Below the pieces are notes generated by a model. The model had not been told where the DNA came from. It saw nothing but the letters and a program-made list of their open reading frames with translations, and did no database searches. This document shows, in pieces, positions 17,345 to 24,356 of a DNA stretch of 64,000 bases. Numbering within the stretch: the first letter of the stretch is position 1; every line of letters begins with the position of its first letter. The position numbers were made by a program, and so were the translations under genes. The stretch comes from Sandaracinus amylolyticus (GTDB lineage Bacteria > Myxococcota_A > Polyangia > Polyangiales > Sandaracinaceae), in contig NZ_CP070225.1 of assembly GCF_021631985.1 (NCBI RefSeq), forward strand, positions 930,001 to 994,000, in the 5' to 3' direction.

Positions 17345-17995
17345 TCAGCAGTATTGGTTGCGTGCACGCTGGGTCACGATAGCCCGGCGTACGGGGTCGT
17401 TGGCCATCCTCCCGAGCGCTTCGATCGCGAGATCGATAGCATCGAGTCTGAGGGATGACGGGATGTCTCCATCGGGAATCTCGCGCGGCGGTTGGCTGGG
17501 ATCGTGCGGCTCGATCGGAGTCGCGATCTTCTCGCACTGCGCCCGCAGCTCCCACAATGCCCGAGGCGCAACGTGGAATCGGTAGGGACCGCTACTCACG
17601 ATGTACCAGCGTTCTACCAGTGCGGAAGCGGCGACATGGGCGCCACACGCGCGACATAGATCATCATATCGGCTGTTCCACTGCTGACCGCAGGCGCAGG
17701 AGCGTTCATACCCTGCAGCGGTCCAGTCATATGAGTAGACCTGGCTTCCGCCGCTGACGACGATCCCGAGCAGTAGCCGATCCTTCCGTTCGTAAATCTC
17801 GAAGTTGTTGAAGCGCTGGTGCTTCGCTGCACGGTTCAGCGAATGCAGCGCGCGGAGACCAGCTGCGATGGGATCTGCGGCCATGTGGTGCTGAAACTCG
17901 GCCACCTTCTGCGCCAGTTCCAGGCGTGCAACCTGGTTGCGTCGACGCGTGGCCCAACCACGTCGTGCTGCATCAGCTCTGTCTACGGTCTCCAC
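17345..17995 (-). CDS. Phage protein with zinc-ribbon motif
   Basis: 216 residues. An Arg-rich N-terminus is followed by a mostly helical region; mid-protein there is a four-Cys zinc-ribbon pattern (SCACGQQWN ... LCRACGAHV, residues ~99-117). The C-terminal 80 residues are acidic then helical (DAIDLAIEALGRMANDPVRR). No family recognised. It is separated from the excisionase by about 70 bases and preceded by the paired-hairpin region, which may control it. Confidence 0.7.
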   Translation of the reverse strand: METVDRADAARRGWATRRRNQVARLELAQKVAEFQHHMAADPIAAGLRALHSLNRAAKHQRFNNFEIYERKDRLLLGIVVSGGSQVYSYDWTAAGYERSCACGQQWNSRYDDLCRACGAHVAASALVERWYIVSSGPYRFHVAPRALWELRAQCEKIATPIEPHDPSQPPREIPDGDIPSSLRLDAIDLAIEALGRMANDPVRRAIVTQRARNQYC

Positions 17996-18423
17996 GAGAT
18001 CTCCTGCGCGCCAGCGCCCAAGCCTTGCCCTACCGGACCACTACCCACCCAGCCTAACCATGCCTCAACCCGCCGAGTGCAGATGTTGATAGCTATGGAT
18101 CGATTCCAGCGAACAGCAATGGTGAAAATGTGAGAAGCGATATGACACAAACTTAGTCGCTAGAGTTTGTGCGCTAAGTTCGATTGCCAGCGATGGTGCT
18201 GCCCCATCTCTCCCATCGTATGATCGACGGGTGCGCGCTCGCGCTGCCAGCGAGTGCCTAAAGACTGTGGCTAGAGTTTGTCCCTAGTCTTTAGGCACTG
18301 AGTTCAGCGCCGAACGTAACGACGTACATCGACTGGTAGCGCCGCGCGTTGAAGACGACACGAGCGTATTGACCGCGCTGCGGGTGATCGCGGAAGTGCG
18401 CGCCCTCGTCTGCTAGGGTGCGC
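17996..18423. other. Regulatory/RNA region with two hairpins sharing one loop sequence
   Basis: No gene. Hairpin 1: AACTTAG-T-CGC (18150-18160) pairs with GCG-CTAAGTT (18171-18180). Hairpin 2: GTGCCTAAAGACT (18254-18266) pairs perfectly with AGTCTTTAGGCAC (18286-18298). Both present the same 12 bases, GCTAGAGTTTGT (18159-18170 and 18270-18281), in or next to the loop. Hairpin 1 has a competing stem, ACAAACT/AGTTTGT (18147-18153 with 18164-18170). Same loop with different, individually paired stems suggests RNA structure or a conserved protein-binding element. Confidence 0.65.
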
Positions 18424-18573
18424 TCAGCGACCAACCGCATGCTTCGCATTGTCGTCATCTACAACGGTCTGGATGTCGGACTTCTGCTCGTCGCGGAAGA
18501 ACCACTGTTCGGTTCTGTCAGGCCACACATGGAGAGCAAAGGGATAATCTTCTGTGTTCTTGTTGTCTGTCAT
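18424..18573 (-). CDS. Very small acidic phage protein
   Basis: 49 residues from ATG 18573 to TGA 18424: starts MTDNKNTEDYPFALHVW and ends with an Asp-rich stretch before AKHAVGR. It begins 10 bases after the stop of the upstream leftward gene and has normal codon use for this region, so it looks like a genuine member of the leftward operon. No motif recognised. Confidence 0.6.
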   Translation of the reverse strand: MTDNKNTEDYPFALHVWPDRTEQWFFRDEQKSDIQTVVDDDNAKHAVGR

Positions 18574-18583
18574 TTCTTATGTC

Positions 18584-18796
18584 TCAGTCTGCGAACGCGT
18601 TGACGATACGCGCGATCTGCCACTTGCTATGGTCAGCATCAGGATTCTCCGCCATCATGTGGACAAGCGTTCGTCTGAGCTTGTCCAGCTGCTTGGGGTC
18701 ACGCTTACAGATCTCGATGGGCTGTTGGTCTGCGAGCGCTACTAGCTCGGTGGTAGGGAAGGTCCCTGTCTTGAGCGTATTGCGTCGGTCGCTCAT
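18584..18796 (-). CDS. Small phage protein, unknown
   Basis: 70 residues, helical and charged: PIEICKRDPKQLDKLRRTLV followed by MAENPDADHSKWQIARIVNA. No known domain. It lies 14 bases downstream of the 18811 gene, in the leftward early operon headed by the polymerase-like gene. Confidence 0.7.
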   Translation of the reverse strand: MSDRRNTLKTGTFPTTELVALADQQPIEICKRDPKQLDKLRRTLVHMMAENPDADHSKWQIARIVNAFAD

Positions 18797-18810
18797 GGTG
18801 TGCTTCCTAT

Positions 18811-19449
18811 TCAGGCTGTGAGCTTGCTGCAGATCGAGGCGACGATCTGCGCGTTCTCCGTGGCGTTTCCCACGGAATCGCTTTGGGCAATCGTTGAGTT
18901 GCCGCTCTTCTCTGCGAGGCGAAGGATCGCCTTCTGGAATAGGGGCCCAGGGTTCTGACCCTTCGCAGCGAGCATGACGCGCGACCAGATGTCCACAAGC
19001 TGGTCGTGCAGCTCGTCACCTACTTCCGGGTTCTTCGCCAGGAAGAAGCCGTAACCGAGTAGGACGCCTGCAGGCGTGCCGTGGCTCGTCTTCGTCTTTG
19101 TCGACGAGTTCAGCTTCGCCATACGCCGACCGACGCTCACGGGGATCAGCTGCTTGATCGCATCGACAACTTCCTGAGGTGTGCGGGGGTCATTGGCTGG
19201 ATAGACGTATGAGGGCGCGTCGTCGTCCAGACACAAGGTCAACGACCGAAGCGGCGCCGCTGTGTGTTCGGGCGAACCGATCTCAGGGATCTGAGCCTGG
19301 AGCAGTTCCTTGACTTGTGCGCTCCAAGGCTTCTTCGGTGCCTTTGAAGGTGAGAGCAGCTCGGTGATCTGCTTCTCGACGATACGGACCTGGTCCAAGA
19401 GGTCGACCCTTTTAGCCTGCAGTGCGCATAGTTCTGATGTGATGTCCAT
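18811..19449 (-). CDS. Phage protein with N-terminal coiled coil, unknown
   Basis: 212 residues. An N-terminal heptad-rich helix (AKRVDLLDQVRIVEKQITEL, ~13-32), a Lys/Pro linker, then a mostly helical C-terminal domain containing LHDQLVDIWSRVMLAAKGQN and a final helix near STIAQSDSVGNATENAQIVA. No enzyme motif seen. Its place between the polymerase-like gene and small genes suggests an accessory replication or regulatory role, by position only. Confidence 0.7.
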   Translation of the reverse strand: MDITSELCALQAKRVDLLDQVRIVEKQITELLSPSKAPKKPWSAQVKELLQAQIPEIGSPEHTAAPLRSLTLCLDDDAPSYVYPANDPRTPQEVVDAIKQLIPVSVGRRMAKLNSSTKTKTSHGTPAGVLLGYGFFLAKNPEVGDELHDQLVDIWSRVMLAAKGQNPGPLFQKAILRLAEKSGNSTIAQSDSVGNATENAQIVASICSKLTA

Positions 19450-19548
19450 GTGATGTTTCTCCAGTCGCGCGATAGTTTGCGCGGCAGAACTATATTAGCA
19501 GATTTGATACGCTTGTGCTCGATAAATCTGCTCATTCTGAATTGATTC

Positions 19549-19935
19549 TCACCACTTTCGCGAACGGCGCTCCTGTCGTTCACGTTCGATCGCCACTGCC
19601 AGTTCGGCACGGAGCTTCTCCTGGTCAGGGAGGTTCCACTCGCTCGACTCAACCTGAACAGTGGAAGCTGTTGCTTCTGGTGTGCGCTTACGCGGTCTGC
19701 CTGGACGCTTGCTCCCGAAAGTCAGGTTCACCCCACGCGCCTGGGAGACATCGTACAAGCTCCAGCCATCGGCTGTTTGGCCCAAGTACGCAGCAACGCG
19801 AACTCTCCTGGTCCTGGTGGTGGCGTTCGGTGAGAGCTCAACTTCGATCTCTTCACCGACGCTGGGTGAGTACCCTTGGATCTTCATGCGGTACCGCGTG
19901 CCTCGCGGTCTTGTGAGCTTTGCTCTGTAGGTCAT
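19549..19935 (-). CDS. Small protein with AT-hook-like motif
   Basis: 128 residues. The N-terminal half alternates beta-like segments (TRYRMKIQGYSPSVGEEIEV, VRVAAYLGQTADGWSLYDV). A basic RPGRPRKR motif at ~77-84 matches the core of AT-hook DNA-binding peptides. The C-terminus is a charged helix (KLRAELAVAIERERQERRSR). Ends about 100 bases before the 18811 gene. A DNA-binding accessory role is inferred. Confidence 0.7.
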   Translation of the reverse strand: MTYRAKLTRPRGTRYRMKIQGYSPSVGEEIEVELSPNATTRTRRVRVAAYLGQTADGWSLYDVSQARGVNLTFGSKRPGRPRKRTPEATASTVQVESSEWNLPDQEKLRAELAVAIERERQERRSRKW

Positions 19936-19952
19936 CTGTCAGTTTCCTCGGC

Positions 19953-21746
19953 TCAGTGAGCCATTACCCAGCCGTCGAAGTGGCTGGAGTCGTCAATCTC
20001 GAAGCTGTTGGTGGGCAGCTCCACCCAGAACCCGCGTCGCGCGGGGTCTCGCAGGCGCGAGAACGCGCCCATGAGCCGGATCCCCAACTCCCAGGGCTTC
20101 AGGCCATCACCTCGAATGAGTTCGCACTCGATGGCGTCGCCGATGCTCTCGGAGGTCACGCCCGCTGCGAGCGTCTTCTCGATCGCGCTCTTCACCTTCG
20201 CGCGCGTCTTGCCTCTCCCCAGGCAATCGAGGGACGGCGGCAGCTCGATGTTGTCCAGGCGTGCAGGAGCCTCTACAGCCATCGCGCACGGCGTGGTGGT
20301 GGCTTCGTCCAGGCTGGGGCCGTTCGTGGCTTCCTGGAGGCGTACAGCGCCTGCAATGCGCTTCAATCGCGGTGCCTGTCCAAGTAGGTCTGTCCATGCC
20401 GCTGTCATGACCTGGGCGAGCAGCTCTTCTGCACTCGCAGGCACGACGAACGAGTCATGGATTGCGAAGCAGGGGATCCCGGCAGCGGTCATGGCGAGCA
20501 GAACTCGTTCGGCGATCTGCGAGTCGAGATACATCAGTCTCCAGTTGCCCTTGTAGAAGTCGCCAGCGACAGGGGCGTGATGCTTCACGTAGGCGTCGCG
20601 CACGTGCTTGGGTGCGATGCCCTCGGGAAGTACGAGACCGTTCTTCGCAAGTTCTTTAGTGATGGCCGAGCACGCACCCTTGGGCGAGGTCGCGTTCAGC
20701 ACGCACATGCTCACCGTCTTATAGACGTCCCTACTGACCTCCACGCCCCTCGTCAGCTTCGACGGTACGGTGTACGGGTCTTCAGGTACTGCGAGGCCTC
20801 GAAGGGCATACAGCATCGCGGGGTGACAGTGGCGGAAGTCGACTTCGACTGTCGGCTCGTCGTTCACGTAGAGGTGCTGACGAGAGTTCACCTCATGAAC
20901 TCGACCGTCAGCACCCTTCATGCGTGAGGGGAGAGACTGAGCCGTCGTGTAGAACCTACCGTGGTGGTCTAGATCAAAGTGAAAGACCCTCTTGTACGGT
21001 GAGATCGTGAAGGACAGGGCAGGGAGTGTATTAGTAACGTACGTGGTGGTGATGAGTTCTTGGAACTGATCTCTGTGTGCCGTTGTTCTGTCCAGCTTGT
21101 CCAATGTTGCAGGCAAGTTGATCTCAGCCATGCGTTGGATGTGAGAGACAGGGAGAGACCAGGCTTGCCGACACTGAAAATCGTTGATTCGTCTCAGGTT
21201 CTCTTGGAGTGTATTAGTAACGTACGTGGTGGTGGTAGAGATCTTCTTCTCCCTGATGTCCACTCTGTCTAGTACTACGTCTCTCGATACCAACTCGGTC
21301 ATGTTCCACAGTGTGAGCGCGTCTGACGTACCAAGCTCCAACTGCATCCAAGCTGAGAGTTCGAACCGTGAGCACCTGCTCATCGTCGAATCGTCCTTTG
21401 AGTGAAACCCAAGGGTGTGATCCACTACTCCGAGTTTGATCAGTGTCTTCACGCTGGCGATCAGGGTCTTGTACGAGCAGCCCATCTGCTTCGTCATCTG
21501 TTCCTTGTTCCACACGCTGTAGTTGCGTGAATAGGCTACAGGCAGACCCTTCACAAGAGCTCGGATCCCGTTTCCGAGCAGTACGGCGATCGCGTCGCTC
21601 CACTCACCACTAGTAATACGCATCAGTGCATCAGACTGATGGGCGCGCACTTTCGGGTTTAGCCAGTGTGCGGCGTCAAAATCAGCTGTTCTTGTGGTTG
21701 TTTCTGCTCGATCTGAGCTCGTCAGAGTGCTAAACTTATCGTGCAC
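19953..21746 (-). CDS. Winged-helix protein with T7-like single-subunit polymerase motifs (putative replication protein)
   Basis: 597 residues from GTG 21746 (AAGGA upstream). Residues ~45-130 resemble a winged helix-turn-helix (WNKEQMTKQMGCSYKTLIAS), as in replication initiators. Residues ~255-435 carry the ordered landmarks of T7-type RNA polymerase: DLDHHGRFY (cf. DWRGRVY), motif A VEVDF with Asp303, motif B R339-x3-K343-x3-M347-x3-N351-A352 (cf. R-x3-K631-x3-M-x3-Y639-G), and motif C AIHDSF with Asp431 (cf. D812). Tyr639, the ribose-sensing residue of T7 RNAP, is Asn here. At 597 residues it is much shorter than the ~880 of T7 RNAP. No other replication enzyme is visible in the prophage, so it may be primase, replicase or transcription enzyme. 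A perfect 29-bp repeat lies within the gene. Confidence 0.7.
   Translation of the reverse strand: MHDKFSTLTSSDRAETTTRTADFDAAHWLNPKVRAHQSDALMRITSGEWSDAIAVLLGNGIRALVKGLPVAYSRNYSVWNKEQMTKQMGCSYKTLIASVKTLIKLGVVDHTLGFHSKDDSTMSRCSRFELSAWMQLELGTSDALTLWNMTELVSRDVVLDRVDIREKKISTTTTYVTNTLQENLRRINDFQCRQAWSLPVSHIQRMAEINLPATLDKLDRTTAHRDQFQELITTTYVTNTLPALSFTISPYKRVFHFDLDHHGRFYTTAQSLPSRMKGADGRVHEVNSRQHLYVNDEPTVEVDFRHCHPAMLYALRGLAVPEDPYTVPSKLTRGVEVSRDVYKTVSMCVLNATSPKGACSAITKELAKNGLVLPEGIAPKHVRDAYVKHHAPVAGDFYKGNWRLMYLDSQIAERVLLAMTAAGIPCFAIHDSFVVPASAEELLAQVMTAAWTDLLGQAPRLKRIAGAVRLQEATNGPSLDEATTTPCAMAVEAPARLDNIELPPSLDCLGRGKTRAKVKSAIEKTLAAGVTSESIGDAIECELIRGDGLKPWELGIRLMGAFSRLRDPARRGFWVELPTNSFEIDDSSHFDGWVMAH
21023..21051. 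repeat. 29-bp direct repeat, copy A, inside the polymerase-like gene
   Basis: Perfect match to 21206-21234, 183 bases (61 codons) away, hence in the same frame; both copies encode TTTYVTNTL (residues 233-241 here). Contains the palindrome ACGTACGT. Could be iteron-like origin sites or a recent internal duplication. Confidence 0.8.
21206..21234. repeat. 29-bp direct repeat, copy B, inside the polymerase-like gene
   Basis: Second perfect copy of the 29-bp unit, encoding TTTYVTNTL at residues 172-180. Flanking sequences of the two copies are unrelated, so similarity is limited to the unit itself. Confidence 0.8.
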
Positions 21747-21806
21747 GGCGTTCTGTCCTTTCGTCGTGTTCGTTCTGTCTCAGTCCCATGTGTTTCTCCA
21801 GTCCTG

Positions 21807-21841
21807 CCCCTGGTGGTCACAAGCCACCAGGGGTTTTCTCT
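21807..21841 (+). terminator. Strong intrinsic terminator in the divergent control region
   Basis: CCCCTGGTGG (21807-21816), 7-base loop, CCACCAGGGG (21824-21833), then TTTTCTCTTT. The T-run makes it a terminator for rightward transcripts; for leftward transcripts it is a leader hairpin upstream of the polymerase-like gene. No annotated rightward gene ends here, implying a short or antisense rightward RNA. Confidence 0.8.
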
Positions 21842-21861
21842 TTGGAGAGAGGAGTCCTGTA

Positions 21862-21890
21862 AGGATAGCGCGCTTTATGCGTTTATGCAA
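21862..21890 (-). promoter_or_regulatory. Leftward early promoter
   Basis: On the minus strand TTGCAT (21890-21885), a 17-base spacer and TATCCT (21867-21862). Expected to drive the polymerase-like gene and downstream early genes. A tandem TTTATGC repeat overlaps the spacer and -35 box and could be an operator. Confidence 0.55.
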
Positions 21891-21910
21891 TGGCAGACTG
21901 GCACTCTTCA

Positions 21911-21919
21911 TGCTATCAT
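21911..21919 (+). promoter_or_regulatory. Extended -10 promoter for the HTH gene
   Basis: TGCTATCAT forms an extended -10 (TGnTATCAT). The ATG of the next gene lies 7 bases after it and there is no Shine-Dalgarno sequence, so the mRNA would be nearly leaderless. It is back-to-back with the leftward promoter. Confidence 0.5.
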
Positions 21920-21926
21920 AGAGTCT

Positions 21927-22259
21927 ATGAAGGTGAACGCTGTAACCATTCCAATTGCCATCCTCGCTGCAGAGGGCCTCACACCAGCAGCCAAGCTTGT
22001 TGGCGCATACGTCTGTAGCGTCCCGCACGCAAGCGTGTCTTCCACGTGTCGTGCGACGTGCCTGCACCCTGTGACAGTGCGCAAGGCCATCAAGGAACTG
22101 ATGGATGCTGGTCTAATCAGTGGGCAACGCGAGAAGTGGTCTTGGAGCCTGTCGTCTACAGGCAGTGCGGCTTCCACCTCACCAGCTGACCCATCGCAGC
22201 CAATCACTCTTGGGGCGATCGCGGAACTGGTTGGACTGTTGAAGGCCAACAAGCAGTGA
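21927..22259 (+). CDS. Helix-turn-helix protein, candidate phage regulator
   Basis: 110 residues from ATG 21927; the frame is open further upstream but that part overlaps the promoter and terminator. Residues ~10-70 form a winged-helix-like region (LTPAAKLVGAYVCSVPHASV, then CLHPVTVRKAIKELMDAGLI). A Ser/Ala-rich linker and a short C-terminal helix (AIAELVGLLKANKQ) follow. First rightward gene of the divergent region. A switch or repressor role is inferred from position; it is not a recognisable CI or Cro. Confidence 0.7.
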   Translation: MKVNAVTIPIAILAAEGLTPAAKLVGAYVCSVPHASVSSTCRATCLHPVTVRKAIKELMDAGLISGQREKWSWSLSSTGSAASTSPADPSQPITLGAIAELVGLLKANKQ

Positions 22260-22268
22260 CCATCATAT

Positions 22269-22340
22269 CCGGGCGTGGGTCATTGGCTGACCACGCGGTT
22301 TGGGGCCGCGCATAACTCAGTTCGATTCTGGGCGCTCGGA
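22269..22340 (+). tRNA. tRNA-Pro (UGG), phage-encoded
   Basis: Complete 72-nt cloverleaf: acceptor CCGGGCG/CGCTCGG (one G-T pair), D-arm GGTC-ATTGGCT-GACC, anticodon stem CGCGG/CCGCG around TTTGGGG (anticodon TGG), variable loop CATAA, T-arm CTCAG-TTCGATT-CTGGG, discriminator A. No CCA is encoded. It lies 9 bases after the HTH gene and 14 bases before the next ATG, so it is embedded in the rightward transcript. Confidence 0.9.
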
Positions 22341-22354
22341 GTAGGAGAAACACC

Positions 22355-22594
22355 ATGCAGACAGAGGCAGGCCAGAAACTCTTTGTGAGCCCGCAACGAT
22401 ATCGAGTGATGAACGACGGCGAACGTGCTCGTCATGCGCCTCATCCCTTCGTCACAGGTGACGACGAGTTTGGTGCGGAAGATCTGCGAGCCTGGCTAAC
22501 GATCGGCATCAAGCTGATCGACGCACGTGCTCAGCTACATGGTGACGCGAGCGTCGCTTGGGCCTGGGACGACGCAGAAGAACGGACGAGGTGA
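22355..22594 (+). CDS. Small phage protein, unknown
   Basis: 79 residues, with GGAG 7 bases before the ATG. Contains QRYRVMNDGERARHAPHPF and an acidic, Trp-rich C-terminus (VAWAWDDAEERTR). No family recognised. First of a chain of short, tightly packed rightward genes that leads to the terminase. Confidence 0.7.
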   Translation: MQTEAGQKLFVSPQRYRVMNDGERARHAPHPFVTGDDEFGAEDLRAWLTIGIKLIDARAQLHGDASVAWAWDDAEERTR

Positions 22595-22596
22595 AT

Positions 22597-22848
22597 ATGA
22601 CCACGAGAAATAACTGGATGCCTGATAGCTGGGTGCCTGAGTGGCAGGGCTCGATCAAACAGAAGATCCTCGTCTTGAGCAACGAGCTTGATTCCCCGAG
22701 AACGCTGTCAAAGACGGAAGACGCAGAGAACTGTGGTCGAGCTGGCTACGCGATGTGCGTTGTAGAAGACAAGCTCAGTCAGTTGAGAAAGCGGCTGGCA
22801 ACGGCGATTCTCAGCGAAGAGGCTTACGAGATCGTGAATGAGCGATGA
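22597..22848 (+). CDS. Small helical phage protein, unknown
   Basis: 83 residues from ATG 22597, two bases after the previous stop. A Trp-rich head (NNWMPDSWVPEWQGSIKQK) precedes a long charged helix (YAMCVVEDKLSQLRKRLATA). It overlaps the next gene by ATGA at 22845-22848, indicating translational coupling. No function assigned. Confidence 0.65.
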   Translation: MTTRNNWMPDSWVPEWQGSIKQKILVLSNELDSPRTLSKTEDAENCGRAGYAMCVVEDKLSQLRKRLATAILSEEAYEIVNER

Positions 22849-23012
22849 TGGATACGAAGTTCGATCTGGTCGTGTTCCGAGACGACTTCGATCGCCACGT
22901 CTGGTGCTTGGCATTTCAGGCTGCACACGAAGCACGTCGACCTAACCCGATCCAGCTCGCAAACACCGCACTCAGACACTACCAGGCAGACACAAAGGAA
23001 GAAGAGACATGA
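22845..23012 (+). CDS. Very small phage protein, unknown
   Basis: 55 residues from ATG 22845, overlapping the upstream stop and, at 23009-23012, the next start (ATGA at both junctions). Starts MMDTKFDLVVFRDDFDRHVW and ends in an acidic tail (QADTKEEET). The coupled overlaps support it as a real gene despite its size. Confidence 0.65.
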   Translation: MMDTKFDLVVFRDDFDRHVWCLAFQAAHEARRPNPIQLANTALRHYQADTKEEET

Positions 23013-23272
23013 AATCAACAGAATCGAAGATCTACGCGGTCCGCCACCTGGCGGATGGAGCCCTCCAAGTGTGGGCCCCTGTGACTGTGCACATGGAGGC
23101 ACTTGAGTTGTTTCTAGCCAGCACGGATACCGCTGGGAAGTACTCGGCGCATCCGATCGGAGCACAGTTGTGCGTCTTTAACAGCGTGGAGTCATTCGTT
23201 GTGGCCGTGAAGCAGGGCAGCCAGTGGGCACTCACATGCAGATTCTTCCACAAGGAGGACGAAGAGACATGA
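23009..23272 (+). CDS. Small phage protein, unknown
   Basis: 87 residues. Alternating short hydrophobic strands (KIYAVRHLADGALQVWAPVT; LCVFNSVESFVVAV) and a C-terminal KEDEET. ATGA overlaps with both neighbours. No recognised domain. Confidence 0.7.
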   Translation: MKSTESKIYAVRHLADGALQVWAPVTVHMEALELFLASTDTAGKYSAHPIGAQLCVFNSVESFVVAVKQGSQWALTCRFFHKEDEET

Positions 23273-23820
23273 GAGCCAAGAGAACTGCACGCACTGCGCT
23301 TGAAGGGCACATGACTTCCACCGAGAAGAAGATCGCGAAGCTCGAAGCCGAGATCGCTCGACTGCGCGCAGACCGCGCGACCACGAAGAAGCTGATCGAG
23401 GCGTACGACGCTGAACACGCTGACCAGCCCACCGAGGTCAACGAGACAGCTACGACAGTCCAGGTTGAGGTTGAGCCGACAACTGATGACGCTGCAGCTC
23501 GTGCAGCCGCAGTAGCGCTGCTCTCCCAGCTCGAACCGCCCGTAGATGAGCTTGACGAGCTGCCCGAAGATGAGCGCGTCGTGCGTCGTCCTGCACGCGC
23601 TCTCCAGCTCGGTGACCTGATGCGCCCCCTCGACTTTGACTCGGAGGATCCCGACGTCGAAGAAGACGACGACGAACTCGAAGAAGACGACGAAGACCAC
23701 GACGACGACGAGCAGGACGAAGATCCGTATCCCTACGCGCGCTCTCGTCGTGGCGCTTCGTGGTCATCGTGGTCCAACGAGCAGTTCGTCGCGGCTGCTC
23801 AGTCGCTAGGAGCGTACTGA
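23269..23820 (+). CDS. Coiled-coil protein with very acidic tail
   Basis: 183 residues from ATG 23269 (ATGA overlap, AAGGAGG upstream). N-terminal coiled coil (STEKKIAKLEAEIARLRADR, ~25-45), then an acidic region ending in a run of Asp/Glu (~145-165) and a Tyr/Arg/Ser tail. The acidic low-complexity segment could be a DNA mimic or a scaffold-like element. Stop and next start share a base (TGATG). Function unknown. Confidence 0.7.
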   Translation: MRAKRTARTALEGHMTSTEKKIAKLEAEIARLRADRATTKKLIEAYDAEHADQPTEVNETATTVQVEVEPTTDDAAARAAAVALLSQLEPPVDELDELPEDERVVRRPARALQLGDLMRPLDFDSEDPDVEEDDDELEEDDEDHDDDEQDEDPYPYARSRRGASWSSWSNEQFVAAAQSLGAY

Positions 23821-24356
23821 TGGTGCGCCGGCGGCCTGGTCACACGACACGCAACGGCGGTAACGAACTCGGAACCGGCGGCAGAGAGAAGCTGACGCCC
23901 GAGGTTGTCGATCGCATCTGCGAGCTAATCGCCCAAGGGATGCCGCGCGTCAGTGCCTGCTACGCAAACGACGTGAGCGACATGGCTCTCCGATACGCAC
24001 GACAGCGAGACCCCGAGATCGACGAGAAGGCATCGAAGGCTGAAGCAGCAGGCGCCGAGTTCTACCGGCAAAAGATCATGGAAGCTGCAGACTCTGGCAA
24101 GGCGAAGGATTGGCGCGCATACGAGTCGCTCGCAAAGTCGCTGCACCCAAAGGTGTACGTCGAGCCCGCGAAGCGCATCGAGATGAGCGGCCCTGATGGT
24201 GAATCCCTTGCTCCGCAGGTTCACATCATCGGCGACCCAGTCCGTATCGCGCGCGTCGACGTACAGCAGCTCGAAGCAGCTGCACGCGGTGAGCTACTCG
24301 CCCTGTCATCAGGCGATGACGTCCTGGAGGGCGTAGAAGACTACGAGGATGAGTGA
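23820..24356 (+). CDS. terS: Terminase small subunit-like protein
   Basis: 178 residues from ATG 23820. A basic head is followed by a helix-turn-helix region (LTPEVVDRICELIAQGMPRV SACYANDVSD split by a turn), then DPEIDEKASKAEAAGAEFYR and a helical oligomerisation segment. HTH followed by an acidic-helix region and position two genes before the ATPase subunit match small terminase subunits, which recognise phage DNA for packaging. C-terminus is acidic. Confidence 0.75.
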   Translation: MVRRRPGHTTRNGGNELGTGGREKLTPEVVDRICELIAQGMPRVSACYANDVSDMALRYARQRDPEIDEKASKAEAAGAEFYRQKIMEAADSGKAKDWRAYESLAKSLHPKVYVEPAKRIEMSGPDGESLAPQVHIIGDPVRIARVDVQQLEAAARGELLALSSGDDVLEGVEDYEDE

